Shown piece by piece: positions 46,296 to 57,783 of a stretch of DNA of 64,000 nucleotides (position 1 is its first letter; each line of letters begins with the position of its first letter). The DNA comes from Mesorhizobium sp. M00.F.Ca.ET.216.01.1.1 (GTDB lineage: Bacteria; Pseudomonadota; Alphaproteobacteria; Rhizobiales; Rhizobiaceae). A model generated the notes under the pieces. It made no database searches. It was not told the DNA's origin and saw nothing but the letters and a program-made list of their open reading frames with translations. The DNA is taken from positions 1 to 64,000 of the forward strand of contig NZ_SADR02000024.1 of NCBI RefSeq assembly GCF_004010325.2. Direction: 5' to 3'. A program made the translations under genes and the position numbers.

Positions 46296-48053
46296 ATGGC
46301 GATCAAACTCGACGAGTTGAAGAATGCCACGAACCTGCGCGGTCGCGGGACATTCGTCGAGCCGATCGACGGCAGGGCGCATGTCTCGGGCGAGCGCTCG
46401 GTGCCGCTGCTCAACCTGACGATCCCGGAGCTGCTTTCCGATACGGTCTCCAGATATGGCACGCTCGATGCCGCCGTCTTCGTCGAACAGGACAAGCGCT
46501 TCACCTGGAGTGAGCTGTCCGAGGCCGTGGATGCTTTGGCCGCCGGGTTCCTGGCGCTCGATCTGGAAAAGGGCGACCGCGTCGGCATCTGGTCACCCAA
46601 TCGCTGGGAATGGCTGGTGACGCAATTCGCCACCGCGCGCATCGGCCTGATCCTGGTCAACATCAATCCGGCCTACCGGCTGACCGAGCTGGAATATGCC
46701 CTGAACAAGGTCGGCTGCAAGGCGCTGGTGACAGCCGCAAAATTCAAGAGTTCCGACTATCTCGGCATGATCGAAACGCTGGCGCCGGAGATCGCGACAG
46801 CGACGCCCGGCAAACTCGAGGCGAATAAGCTGCCGGCGCTGAGGACCGTCATCCGCATGGGCGAGGAGAATTCGCCCGGCATGTTCAATTTCGCCGACGT
46901 TCTGGCGATGGCCGGACGCGACGAGCATGACAGCCTCGACCGCATCTCCGAGGGGCTGAAACCGGGCGATGCCATCAACATCCAGTTCACCTCCGGCACC
47001 ACCGGCGCGCCCAAGGGCGCGACGCTGACCCACAACAACATCGTCAACAACGGCAATTTCGTAACCTTGGCGATCAAGCTTACCGTCGACGACCGACTGT
47101 GCATCCCGGTGCCGCTCTATCACTGTTTCGGCATGTCGATGGGCACGATAGGCTGTGTCACCAAGGGCGCGACCATGGTTTTCCCGGGCGAGGGGTTCGA
47201 TGCCGGCGCCACGCTGAAGGCGGTGGCGGGTGAGCGCTGCACCGGCCTCTATGGCGTGCCGACCATGTTTGTCGGCCTGCTTGACCATCCGGATTTCCAA
47301 TCCTTCGATCTTTCCAGCCTGCGCACCGGCATCATGGCGGGCTCGCCGTGCCCGATCGAGGTGATGAAGAAGGTGGTGTCGCTGATGCACATGGAAGAGG
47401 TGACCATTGCCTACGGCATGACCGAGACCAGCCCGGTCTCGTTCCAGAGCAGCGTCGACGACCCGCTGGAAAAGCGCGTCTCGACAGTCGGCCGCATCCA
47501 TCCCCATGTCGAGGTCAAGGCCATCGATGCCGATGGTGCAACTGTTGCGGTGGGCGCGCCGGGCGAGCTCTGCACGCGCGGCTATTCGGTGATGAAGGGC
47601 TATTGGGACGACGAAGAAAAGACCCGCGAGGCGATCGACGCCGATGGCTGGATGCACACCGGCGACCTCGCCACCATCGACGCCGAGGGCTATTGCAACA
47701 TCGTTGGCCGGGTCAAGGACATGGTCATCCGCGGCGGCGAGAACGTCTATCCGCGCGAGGTCGAGGAATTCCTCTATCGCCACCCCAAGGTGAAGGAAGT
47801 GCAGGTGTTCGGCATTCCCGATCCGAAATATGGCGAGGAGCTTTGCGCCTGGATCGTGCTCAAGCCGGGCCAGATCACGACCGAGCAGGAGATCAAGGCG
47901 TTTTGCGCCGACCAGATCGCGCATTACAAGATCCCGCGCTACATCCGTTTCCGCGCCGAACTGCCGATGACGGTGACCGGCAAGCCGCAGAAGTTCCTGA
48001 TGCGCGAGGCCATGGTGGAGGAGCTCGGGCTGGTGACGCAGAAGACGGCTTGA
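46296..48053 (+). CDS. acyl-CoA synthetase (AMP-binding, FadD-like)
   Basis: 585 aa from ATG 46296 behind GGAGGAGA. Adenylation motifs are INIQFTSGTTGAPKGATLTHNN near residue 228, AYGMTETSPVSFQS near 375, GWMHTGDLATIDAEGYCNIVGRVKDMVIRGGENVYPREVEEFL near 450, and the Lys of PMTVTGKPQKFLMRE near 560. The pattern is of the medium/long-chain acyl-CoA synthetase group, as annotated fatty-acyl-CoA synthase in Mesorhizobium. Chain length is not readable from sequence. It follows the his operon but has its own good ribosome site, and is probably a separate unit. Confidence 0.88.
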   Translation: MAIKLDELKNATNLRGRGTFVEPIDGRAHVSGERSVPLLNLTIPELLSDTVSRYGTLDAAVFVEQDKRFTWSELSEAVDALAAGFLALDLEKGDRVGIWSPNRWEWLVTQFATARIGLILVNINPAYRLTELEYALNKVGCKALVTAAKFKSSDYLGMIETLAPEIATATPGKLEANKLPALRTVIRMGEENSPGMFNFADVLAMAGRDEHDSLDRISEGLKPGDAINIQFTSGTTGAPKGATLTHNNIVNNGNFVTLAIKLTVDDRLCIPVPLYHCFGMSMGTIGCVTKGATMVFPGEGFDAGATLKAVAGERCTGLYGVPTMFVGLLDHPDFQSFDLSSLRTGIMAGSPCPIEVMKKVVSLMHMEEVTIAYGMTETSPVSFQSSVDDPLEKRVSTVGRIHPHVEVKAIDADGATVAVGAPGELCTRGYSVMKGYWDDEEKTREAIDADGWMHTGDLATIDAEGYCNIVGRVKDMVIRGGENVYPREVEEFLYRHPKVKEVQVFGIPDPKYGEELCAWIVLKPGQITTEQEIKAFCADQIAHYKIPRYIRFRAELPMTVTGKPQKFLMREAMVEELGLVTQKTA

Positions 48054-48280
48054 GGAGCGGGCATGTGACCGTGTAATTGTGTGACTACAGGTCGCAAATT
48101 GTCAGCTTCGCGCCAACTCCGGGCATTCCAGATGGGTGTTTAACTGTCTGCTTGTGGCGAACCGGACTGTCGCGGACGCAAACTTTTTGACCGTTGGCGA
48201 CCCTTATGGAGTAGCGACGCGGAGGGATCACGGCTTTCTCCTCCGGCGATCATCATCGCAGCCACTGCCAACGCCACGAA

Positions 48281-49018
48281 CTAGTTCCAATACTTGAAAA
48301 CTCTTCCGAGACGGTTTGGCATCATGAACAACTGCTTTGCATTGGCAAATCCAGCTTGATAGCCCATCGCCGTCCAAGTGTCGGCCAGCTCAGGGAAATC
48401 AGCCAGGCGCATGTGGCTTTCCATCGCGGCGAATTCGTCATCTGTCACCGCTGCAAACGCAACCCGACACGCTGAAAATCGATCGAGCCATTCAGCTCGG
48501 TTTTCTCCCTCAAGCAGTGTAGGCTCCCAAATCAGGAATATGCCACTTCGGTTCAGTGCATCGTGCACATCTCTCATCAATCGAGCCTTCCCTTCAGGCT
48601 GTAGATGATGGAGCGACATTCCAATCCACACCAGATCGACGGGCACGGTCCATTTGGACATTGCTTCAACGAAATCGCAACATCGTAGCTCGATAGGACA
48701 CGCCAAAACCTTCAGTACTTCGCTCGCGAGTTCCAACGATTGTGCAGAAAGGTCGATGCCGTAGTAGTGCTCGACAGAGGTTCCTTTGAGCGCCGCCGCT
48801 GACGCAGTTGCGTCCCCACAAGCGATGTCGAGAAACTTAAAGGGTTTCAGCATCTGTTGGCAAACCACGTCGCGAAGGAGGCCATAGACCTCACGATGAA
48901 ACATGAGGTTTTCGCCGACGATCTTCCGGTAAGCTGCCAACTGTCCGTTAAACAATGCTTGGGTGTCGTCGGCATCGAGCGAAGGCGCATCTCTACCTAC
49001 ATTTTGATCCCTTCTCAT
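48281..49018 (-). CDS. class I SAM-dependent methyltransferase
   Basis: 245 aa. Motif I FKFLDIACGDATASAAALKG near residue 62, motif II YYGIDLSAQSLELASE near 88, motif III CCDFVEAM and DLVWIGMSLHHLQPEGKARLMRDV near 130, then NRSGIFLIWEPTLLEGEN. A small-molecule type methyltransferase, substrate unknown. Its start overlaps the stop of the reductase gene (ATGA), making a two-gene operon. GC content and codon choice (many A/T-ending codons) are lower than in the neighbours, a sign of transfer. Confidence 0.85.
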   Translation of the reverse strand: MRRDQNVGRDAPSLDADDTQALFNGQLAAYRKIVGENLMFHREVYGLLRDVVCQQMLKPFKFLDIACGDATASAAALKGTSVEHYYGIDLSAQSLELASEVLKVLACPIELRCCDFVEAMSKWTVPVDLVWIGMSLHHLQPEGKARLMRDVHDALNRSGIFLIWEPTLLEGENRAEWLDRFSACRVAFAAVTDDEFAAMESHMRLADFPELADTWTAMGYQAGFANAKQLFMMPNRLGRVFKYWN

Positions 49019-49971
49019 TTGTTCCCCTCCAAAGCGTCAAGCCGAGGTTGCCGTGAATATTCGGAGCCTTCCGCGTACAAATGCAGCGCGCGATATACGG
49101 CCGTATGTGCCGGCGTCGGCACGCCAAGCTCATTGCCGAGCGCGCGCAGGCGCCCCGACAGCCATGCGAGTTCGGTCGGCTTGCCTCGGGAGAAGTCGAT
49201 GGCCATCGAGGCTTGGGTCTCGGGCGGGAAGGTTCGCCACAGGGACAATGTGTGCTCCGCGTATCCTTCTGCCATAGGGTGATCTGCTGCCGACGCAACG
49301 GCCATTGCTTCGTCCCGCAACTGCTCTATGAAGATACGCGATTCATGATCGGCCAAGATCGGACCAATACCGGCGCGCATCAGGCTGGTCGCGCCCGAAA
49401 AGGCGCACAGCGTAACGAACTTGGTCCAGAGCACCTGATTGATGTCCTCAACCGTCTGCAGATCGATGCCGACGGCCCGAAGACAAGCACCTCGAAACGC
49501 CTCCATCATCGCATCACGGCGTCCGCCGACTGTAAACCGGGGGATGCCGCCGCGATGGACGACAATACCCGGCGCTTGGAGATAAGCTGAAACGTAGGTA
49601 GCGCCCCCGACAACTTGCGAACGAGGCACAAATCGAGCAAGCGTATCGACGCTGTCTATGCCGTTCTGAAGCGTCAGAACCCTGGTCTCTGGTCCAACCA
49701 ACGGGACAATCGCCGCAGCCGCTTTTTCGGCGTCGTAAAGTTTGACGGCGAATACAACTATATCGACAAAGCCAATATCCGCGGGTGTTTCGGTCGCCGT
49801 TACTTTGCGTAGCGAGATATTGCCGAGCGGGCTCTCCAACTGCAAACCCTGCCGTCGCATTGCTTCGAGGTGGGCGCCACGTGCAACAAACGTGACGTCT
49901 TCACCGGCCTGGGCAAGTCGCACACCGAGATACCCGCCGACTCCCCCTGCCCCCATCATCGCGATCAGCAT
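49015..49971 (-). CDS. 2-dehydropantoate 2-reductase family protein (PanE/ApbA)
   Basis: 318 aa. NADP-binding GAGGVGGYLGVRLAQAGEDVTFVARG at residues 7-32, VFAVKLYDAEKA near 72, and LTLQNGIDSVD with the conserved Asn near 97. The C-terminal ApbA_C domain holds the catalytic Lys in NQVLWTKFVTLCAFSGATSLMRAGIG. Such enzymes reduce ketopantoate or other 2-oxo acids. With a methyltransferase downstream in the same lower-GC pair and no other pan genes, a catabolic or secondary role is at least as likely as pantothenate synthesis. Confidence 0.85.
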   Translation of the reverse strand: MLIAMMGAGGVGGYLGVRLAQAGEDVTFVARGAHLEAMRRQGLQLESPLGNISLRKVTATETPADIGFVDIVVFAVKLYDAEKAAAAIVPLVGPETRVLTLQNGIDSVDTLARFVPRSQVVGGATYVSAYLQAPGIVVHRGGIPRFTVGGRRDAMMEAFRGACLRAVGIDLQTVEDINQVLWTKFVTLCAFSGATSLMRAGIGPILADHESRIFIEQLRDEAMAVASAADHPMAEGYAEHTLSLWRTFPPETQASMAIDFSRGKPTELAWLSGRLRALGNELGVPTPAHTAVYRALHLYAEGSEYSRQPRLDALEGNK

Positions 49972-50191
49972 GGTCGTCCCCTCGACGACAATATTAGCTA
50001 CCGTTAAGATAGCATCTGTGCCGCCTTACGGCACGACCAAATTTCGGGCCACCCCGACAGGGCCTGCCGCCAAAGAAGTCGGATCGTACGAAGGTCCGCT
50101 TTTGGCGCTACTTGATCGTTCCCATCGACGAGACGAATGGCAACATTCCATGTGCGCCGGCCCTTTAACGTTCTAGGCGCGACGAGCAGCT

Positions 50192-51343
50192 TTGGAGCGC
50201 TTCGCCTCGACCGTTGCCGAGCCAGCCATGAAGCCAGGAGACCACTTCGCAATGTGGCCTGGGCTCCGGCTTGAAACGAGAATAAGCTGCCCCAATTCCC
50301 TCCAGCAAAGTCAGCTTGTATTCGGAGGGCGCCGATGGACGTCTTTTCCCCTAAGGCCGGGTCCCTTTCCGCTAGAATCGGATTTCTCGGTCGCGGCGGC
50401 CGCCTCTGGCATGACCCTCGCCCCTGGCGCGGCGCAGGCCGCGCTTCTCGCCCGCGTTCCCGCCGCGCGCGAAATGGCGGTCTGCGGCGACATACTGTTC
50501 GTCGGAACCAAAGGTTCCTCGGTCTATGCCGTGCCGCTGTCCGGCGGCCGCGCCCGGCGGGTCGCCTCCAGATTCTCCGCTCCGAATGGCGTCGCATGCT
50601 CCCGAGGCCGTTTGTTTGTAGCGTCGAGGAACAGCATCACCGCGTTCGATATCGGGCCGGGGGGCGCTCTCAGCGGCAGGCGCGACATTCGCCGCGGGCT
50701 GCCGAATTCGGGAGCCCATAGTCTTCGCTATATTGCCGTCGGCCCCGATTCCCGGCTCTATGTCTCGTTAGGCTCGCCCTGCAACATTTGCCAGCCGCGC
50801 GGACTGCAAGGCACGATCGTCAGCATGAACCAGGACGGGTCCGATCTTCAGCGCGTCGCTTGGGGCGTTCGCAATTCGGTCGGCTTCGACTGGCGCGGCG
50901 GCACCATGTTCTTCACTGACAACGGCGCCGACCGAATGGGCGACGATATTCCGCCTGACGAGCTGAACGAGCTTCGGCCAGGCGGCTTTTATGGCTTTCC
51001 CTACTTCGGGGGCCAAATTCGGCTTAAAGGGTTCCAGGACGCGCGGCCGCCCGCGCAGGAGATTCCGCCCGTCTTCGACTTTCAGGCGCATGTCGCAACC
51101 CTCGGAATGCATTTCTTCCTCAGCCTCGGCGGCGACGCTCTGGTCGCCGAGCACGGCAGTTGGAACAGGTCGGTTCCAGTCGGGCGTCAGGTCGTGCGCG
51201 TGCGCTTCCAGGGCGGCCGGCCGGTCTCGTCGACGACTTTCCTCAGAGGCGTCGGCCGGCCCGTCGATGTCAAGGAAGCGCCGGACGGTTCCGTCCTGGT
51301 GTCCGACGACGCCGGAGGCGCGATTTACGTCTTTAGGCGATGA
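50192..51343 (+). CDS. PQQ-dependent sugar (L-sorbosone-type) dehydrogenase, N-terminus uncertain
   Basis: From about residue 74 on, the protein matches the soluble glucose/sorbosone dehydrogenase beta-propeller: LLARVPAAREMAVCGDILFVGTKGSSVYAVPL, LRYIAVGPDSRLYVSLGSPCNICQ, VAWGVRNSVGFDWRGGTMFFTDNGADRMGDDIPPDELNEL, and GDALVAEHGSWNRS. These hold the PQQ- and Ca-binding loops. The first 73 residues (MERFASTVAEPAMKPGDH...) do not look like a signal peptide or the family start. A start at ATG 50411 would begin just at the conserved part but leave no export signal, so the true 5' end may be lost. The product would be periplasmic if exported. Confidence 0.75.
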   Translation: MERFASTVAEPAMKPGDHFAMWPGLRLETRISCPNSLQQSQLVFGGRRWTSFPLRPGPFPLESDFSVAAAASGMTLAPGAAQAALLARVPAAREMAVCGDILFVGTKGSSVYAVPLSGGRARRVASRFSAPNGVACSRGRLFVASRNSITAFDIGPGGALSGRRDIRRGLPNSGAHSLRYIAVGPDSRLYVSLGSPCNICQPRGLQGTIVSMNQDGSDLQRVAWGVRNSVGFDWRGGTMFFTDNGADRMGDDIPPDELNELRPGGFYGFPYFGGQIRLKGFQDARPPAQEIPPVFDFQAHVATLGMHFFLSLGGDALVAEHGSWNRSVPVGRQVVRVRFQGGRPVSSTTFLRGVGRPVDVKEAPDGSVLVSDDAGGAIYVFRR

Positions 51344-51434
51344 CACTTGAGGTTTCCTCAAGGGGAATCGCTTCAGGCTAAGGGCCTGGTTTGGCGGGCG
51401 AGCGCTTCGGGGTAGTCGGGTTTAAGGAAGCACC

Positions 51435-52343
51435 TCAAGCGGCCAGCACCGCCGCATCCAATCCGCGAATGATCTTCGCCAGTTCGACGCATTCGTCGTG
51501 CCGAACCTTGTTGCGCCGCCAGGCGAGGCAGATCGTGCGCTGCGGCATCGGCTCCTGGAACGGCACGATCTTCAGGTCGCGCATGGCGCTGGCCGGCCCT
51601 GCCGCCATCTCCGGGATCAGCGTCACGCCGAGCCCGTGCGCCACCATCTGCAGCAGGGTCGTCAGGCTGGTCGCGCCATAGCTTGCCATCGCGACCGGCC
51701 GCACGCTGCCGCAGACGGCGAGCGCCTGTTCGCGCAGGCAATGGCCTTCCTCCAGCAGCATCAGCCTTTCCAGTGCCGGGCTTTCGGGCGGAACAGGCGG
51801 CGAGGCGAAGGCGGGATCGCCGGCCGGCACGGCAAGGAAGAATCGGTCGGAGAAGAGCGTCTCGGTGACCAGGCCGGATTGTTCGAGCGGAAGTGCCGCG
51901 ATGAAAGCGTCGAGCTTTCCCGAACTGGTGTCCTCGACCAGCGACGCGGTCACCGCTTCGCGCAATTCGAGCAGCAAGGCCGGGAAATGCCGCTTCAGCT
52001 CAGGCAGCACATGCGGCAAGAGGTATGGCGCCACGGTCGGGATGATGCCGAGCCGGAAGCGGCCTTCCATGGCGGGACGGCTGCGCCGGGCCGTGGTCTC
52101 GACCTCACGGATGTCCGAAAGAATGCGTTCGATGCGGGGCAGCAGGGCCAGCGCCTCGTCAGTCATTCGCACCGATTTGCCGCCGCGCTCGAACAGCCGG
52201 CAATTGAGCCGAAACTCCATCTCCGCGATCTGCGAGGACAGCGCCGGCTGGCTGACGCCGGCCAGCTTCGCCGCGCGGCCGAAATGCAGCGTCTGCGCCA
52301 GTGCCTCGAAATAATGCATTTGCCGGACGGTGAGACCTATCAT
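51435..52343 (-). CDS. oxyR: hydrogen-peroxide-sensing LysR regulator OxyR
   Basis: 302 aa from ATG 52343; a TTG two codons upstream is less likely. HTH near residues 2-61 (LTVRQMHYFEALAQTLHFGRAAKLAGVSQPALSSQIAEME). The redox pair is in EEGHCLREQALAVC, Cys202 and Cys211, at the spacing of E. coli Cys199/Cys208. Divergent from katG with 130 bases between, the standard alphaproteobacterial arrangement: oxidised OxyR activates katG. An OxyR-like half site overlaps its own start. Confidence 0.93.
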   Translation of the reverse strand: MIGLTVRQMHYFEALAQTLHFGRAAKLAGVSQPALSSQIAEMEFRLNCRLFERGGKSVRMTDEALALLPRIERILSDIREVETTARRSRPAMEGRFRLGIIPTVAPYLLPHVLPELKRHFPALLLELREAVTASLVEDTSSGKLDAFIAALPLEQSGLVTETLFSDRFFLAVPAGDPAFASPPVPPESPALERLMLLEEGHCLREQALAVCGSVRPVAMASYGATSLTTLLQMVAHGLGVTLIPEMAAGPASAMRDLKIVPFQEPMPQRTICLAWRRNKVRHDECVELAKIIRGLDAAVLAA

Positions 52344-52356
52344 AAGCAAAACCTAT
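52342..52356. promoter_or_regulatory. OxyR half operator
   Basis: On the minus strand ATAGGTTTTGCTTAT, which fits ATAG-N7-CTAT at seven of eight positions; a second GATAGGT lies at 52335-52341. It overlaps the oxyR start codon, as an autoregulatory site would, in the oxyR/katG gap. Confidence 0.45.
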
Positions 52357-52473
52357 CGGAATAAACAGGAAAGGCAATTTGTTTTTATCGGCAATGCGGC
52401 CTAGTCTGGAGCCATTCCAGGATGGTGCGGCCGTTGGCTGCGTCGGAAACTTCGGCAAAAATTGGAGAGTTAG

Positions 52474-54669
<2,196 letters not shown>

Positions 54670-54692
54670 TCCAGGAAGAGATCTGTTCAAAC

Positions 54693-54723
54693 AAAAAGGC
54701 GCGGGCCTGGCCCGCGCCTTTTT
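54693..54723. terminator. bidirectional terminator between katG and aqpZ
   Basis: 14-bp stem AAAAAGGCGCGGGC (54693-54706) / GCCCGCGCCTTTTT (54710-54723) with loop CTG. The A and T runs at its two ends serve both convergent genes. Confidence 0.9.
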
Positions 54724-54740
54724 CGTCAGACCAAAGCCTG

Positions 54741-55418
54741 TCAGTATTTCTCGAAGATGCGAGCCTTGGCAACCACGCCGGCAATGGCGCCGCCGATTAG
54801 CGGTGCAACCATAAAGAGCCAAAGCTGGCTGATCGCAGCACTGCCCGAAAACAGCGCCGGACCGATGGAGCGGGCCGGGTTGAGCGATGTGCCGGTCACC
54901 GGGATCATGGCGAAGTGCAGCCCGGCCAGCGTCAGGCCGATGACCAAGCCGGCAAAAGCCGTCGTGTGGCTGGCGCTGGTGACGCCGAGGATCACCGTTA
55001 CGAAAGTGAAGGTTCCGATCAGCTCCCACAGGAAGGCCGAACTGACGCCCCATTTAGCCACATCCCAGCCATTGGCGCCAAAGCCGCCGGTGTGGCCGCC
55101 GGTCTGGCCGGAGACGATGATCCACAATGCCAGCGAGGCAATGATGGCGCCGATGATCTGCGCGATCCAGTAGGGAACGACATCCTTGGCAGGCAATCTG
55201 CCGGCGAGGAACACGCCGAGCGTCACCGCCGGATTAAGATGCGCGCCCGAGATCGGACCGATTGCATAGGCCGCCGCAATGAGGCCGATGCCGAACGCCA
55301 GACCGATGCCTTCCTGGCCGAGCGGCAGCGCGCCGCCGAAGCCGCCCGTGACTACAGACGCCGTACCGATGAACACCAATAGAAATGTGCCTAGAACTTC
55401 CGCCAGATACGTCTTCAT
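54741..55418 (-). CDS. aqpZ: aquaporin Z
   Basis: 225 aa from ATG 55418 behind AGGAGAGGGCAA. Six predicted helices and both half-helix motifs, GAHLNPAVTLG near residue 60 and GTSLNPARSIGPA near 182. The region before the second NPA and the Arg after it fit a water-selective channel, not a glycerol channel. Inner membrane; helps with osmotic shifts. Convergent with katG. Confidence 0.94.
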   Translation of the reverse strand: MKTYLAEVLGTFLLVFIGTASVVTGGFGGALPLGQEGIGLAFGIGLIAAAYAIGPISGAHLNPAVTLGVFLAGRLPAKDVVPYWIAQIIGAIIASLALWIIVSGQTGGHTGGFGANGWDVAKWGVSSAFLWELIGTFTFVTVILGVTSASHTTAFAGLVIGLTLAGLHFAMIPVTGTSLNPARSIGPALFSGSAAISQLWLFMVAPLIGGAIAGVVAKARIFEKY

Positions 55419-55764
55419 TTGCCCTCTCCTCGTATCGATCCGCGGCTTCGCCTTTTCTGCGATGCGAATCATGAAATGAAGAGTATTCGCAACGGGAAAA
55501 CTTGAAAAGCAGAGCGTTGCTCCAGGTGGCATGCTTGTACGCGCCAGCTGCGCGCATTAGAGACCTGTCATGTATTGATTGAATTGTTGCGTTTTCCGCA
55601 GGCTGATGCTCACTTCGTCGGGCGGCGCACCGATGCACCATCGGGCATTCGCCACCCTCCGTATGGATCGTCTCGCCATCGGAGAAACAGAACTGTTTCA
55701 ATCAGGGCATGAAAGGCTCTAAGAGCAGGGCCGGAATTAATTTGCTGAGTAATGAGAAGACGAA
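55419..55764. other. intergenic region between aqpZ and the RsmB-type gene
   Basis: 346 bases that hold the divergent promoters. AT-rich stretches occur near 55560-55600 (TGTATTGATTGAATTGTTGCG) and 55733-55760. No gene, tRNA or clear palindrome was found. A 155-codon open frame on the minus strand crosses into aqpZ and is not credible. Confidence 0.4.
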
Positions 55765-57054
55765 ATGCGACTGGGCGGACGGCTGGCGGCGGCGATCGAA
55801 GTGCTGGAAGACATTGGCCGGCGCCATAGGCCGGTGGCAGATGCGCTCAAGGACTGGGGCCTGTCGCACCGCTTCGCCGGCGGCGGCGACCGCGCAGCGA
55901 TCGGCAACATCGTCTATGACGCGCTGCGCCGCAAGCGCTCCGCCGGCTGGCTGCTCGGCGAAGACACGCCGCGCGCCATCGGCTTCGGTGCCTTGCTGCT
56001 CGAATGGAACCAGACGACGCAGTCGTTGAACGACGCGCTCGACGGCGACAAGTTCGCGCCGCCGCTGCTGAACGACAACGAGTTGAAGGCGATTGCCGGT
56101 CGCCGGCTTGCAGATGCGCCGCCGGCGGTGCAGGCAGATATTCCCGACTGGTGCGCGCCGCTTTTCGAGCAGGCCTTCGGCAAGTCATGGGTCGAAGAGG
56201 GTGCCGCCCTTGCGACCCGCCCGCCGCTCGACCTCAGGGTCAACACCTTGCAGGCCGATCGCGGCAAGGTGCTTGCTGAGCTGGAAGGGACCGGCGCCAA
56301 GGCCGCGCGGATCGCACCGAACGGCATTCGCATCCCGCCGATCGACGGCGACGGCAGGCACCCGAACGTGCAGGCGGAGCCGGCCTTCCAAAAAGGCTGG
56401 TTCGAAGTCCAGGACGAAGGCTCGCAGGTCGTGGCTACGCTGGCCGGCGCCGAGGCCGGAATGCAGGTGCTCGACTTTTGCGCCGGCGCCGGCGGCAAGA
56501 CGCTGGCGCTGTCGGCGGCGATGGACAATCGCGGCCAGGTGTTTGCCCACGATGCCGAAAAGGCGCGGCTGGCGCCGATCTTCGACCGCATCCGGCGCTC
56601 GGAAAACCGCAACATCCAGATCGTCACCAAGCCGACGGAACTGGCGCCGCTCTCCGGCCACATGGATATCGTCCTGGTCGATGCGCCGTGCACCGGCAGC
56701 GGCACCTGGCGGCGCCGGCCGGACGCCAAATGGCGGCTGACGCAAAGGCAGCTCGACGCGCGCAAGGGCGAGCAGTCGGCAATCCTCGATGCCGCACAGG
56801 CCTTCGTCAAACCCGGTGGCCTGCTGGTCTACATCACCTGCTCGGTGTTCGACGAGGAGAACGGCGAGCAGATCGCCGCCTTCCGGGAACACCATGACAG
56901 CTTTGTTCCGGTCGATCATCGTGCGCTCTGGGACGGCCGCTTTCCGGGCCAAGAGGCGGCCGTGCGCATCGGCGCCGCAGGCGGCATTTCGCTGTCGCCG
57001 GCGTTGAGCGGCACCGACGGTTTTTATGTCTGCGTGCTGCGCAGGAATGGCTGA
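55765..57054 (+). CDS. RsmB/NOP-family RNA cytosine-5 methyltransferase
   Basis: 429 aa. N-terminal NusB-like helical part, then the methyltransferase domain with VLDFCAGAGGKTLALSAAM near residue 235, IVLVDAPCTGSGTWRRRPDAKW near 300 (the catalytic Cys in PCTGSGT) and GGLLVYITCSVFDEENG near 350 (the releasing Cys in TCS). The family methylates C5 of cytosine in rRNA or tRNA, with 16S rRNA C967 the target of RsmB. This divergent alphaproteobacterial group lacks the strict RsmB N-domain, so the target is not certain. Confidence 0.88.
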   Translation: MRLGGRLAAAIEVLEDIGRRHRPVADALKDWGLSHRFAGGGDRAAIGNIVYDALRRKRSAGWLLGEDTPRAIGFGALLLEWNQTTQSLNDALDGDKFAPPLLNDNELKAIAGRRLADAPPAVQADIPDWCAPLFEQAFGKSWVEEGAALATRPPLDLRVNTLQADRGKVLAELEGTGAKAARIAPNGIRIPPIDGDGRHPNVQAEPAFQKGWFEVQDEGSQVVATLAGAEAGMQVLDFCAGAGGKTLALSAAMDNRGQVFAHDAEKARLAPIFDRIRRSENRNIQIVTKPTELAPLSGHMDIVLVDAPCTGSGTWRRRPDAKWRLTQRQLDARKGEQSAILDAAQAFVKPGGLLVYITCSVFDEENGEQIAAFREHHDSFVPVDHRALWDGRFPGQEAAVRIGAAGGISLSPALSGTDGFYVCVLRRNG

Positions 57055-57163
57055 ACCTTACTTCAATCCACCGCGGATCGTCCATCGAGGCAGATGAGGC
57101 CGATTGCTGCAGTGCAGCATTTGCGATTGCCTGCCGTCCATGCCTCTGCAATAAGCTTTTCCT

Positions 57164-57260
57164 GGAGCGGCGTGCATCCGTTTGGAGGCACAAAGCTCCA
57201 GCACTTTGAATCTACACATCGTGCATTCCGAAAATCGGTCCCGATTTTCGGGCCGATGCG
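57164..57260. repeat. rhizobial intergenic mosaic/palindromic repeat, copy B
   Basis: Aligns along its whole length with copy A at 19638-19739. It shares the CCGAAAATCGG-TCCC-GATTTTCGG palindrome (about 57228-57251) and the preceding CGTGCATCCG...GGAGGCACAAAG module. It runs up to the thioesterase start and makes the upstream in-frame ATG at 57094 unlikely as a start. Confidence 0.6.
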
Positions 57261-57264
57261 GGAA

Positions 57265-57738
57265 ATGAAGGCGGTGGCCATGGCAGCAAAGATTGTACCC
57301 GCTCCCGACTACGAGGATCGCGTCAGGACATCTTTTGCCCGCCAGAATGCAATGTCGACCATCGGCGCCGAATTGACGCTGGTGACGCCCGGCATCATCG
57401 AGATCGAGATGCCCTATTCGGCAGCGCTGACCCAGCAGCATGGTTTTCTTCATGCCGGCGTCATCTCGACCGCGCTGGACTCGGCTTGCGGCTACGCGGC
57501 GTTCTCGCTGATGCCGGAGAATTCCGGCGTGCTGACCATCGAGTTCAAGGTCAATCTGCTGGCGCCCGGCAAGGGAGAGCGCTTCCTGTTCCGCGGCTCG
57601 GTGACCAAACCCGGCCGCACCATCATCGTCGCCGATGGCCAGGCCTATGCGTTCGCCGCCGACGGCGAAGCCAAGCTGATCGCTACCATGACCGGGACGA
57701 TGATGACGGTGGTCGGCCGCGACGGGATTGAAGGGTGA
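57265..57738 (+). CDS. PaaI-type hotdog thioesterase
   Basis: About 157 aa from ATG 57265; ATG 57256 and 57280 are close alternatives (AAGGCGGTGGCC precedes the latter). Hotdog-fold block QQHGFLHAGVISTALDSACGYAAFS near residue 60 with the HGG/HAG-type catalytic loop, then GVLTIEFKVNLLAPGKGERFLFRGSVTKPGRTIIVADGQAYA. Hydrolyses acyl-CoA thioesters, likely aromatic or short acyl groups as in PaaI. It is followed by the MTA/SAH nucleosidase gene 45 bases on. Confidence 0.87.
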   Translation: MKAVAMAAKIVPAPDYEDRVRTSFARQNAMSTIGAELTLVTPGIIEIEMPYSAALTQQHGFLHAGVISTALDSACGYAAFSLMPENSGVLTIEFKVNLLAPGKGERFLFRGSVTKPGRTIIVADGQAYAFAADGEAKLIATMTGTMMTVVGRDGIEG

Positions 57739-57783
57739 GGGCGACGAACGCCCGGAGCCACAGCGAAGGGCAGGGAGGATTGA

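Noticed and set aside
55234..55701. 155-codon Cys/His-containing open frame on the minus strand upstream of aqpZ
   Set aside because: Ends inside aqpZ in another frame and shows no conserved domain. The Cys and His residues are not spaced as a zinc finger.
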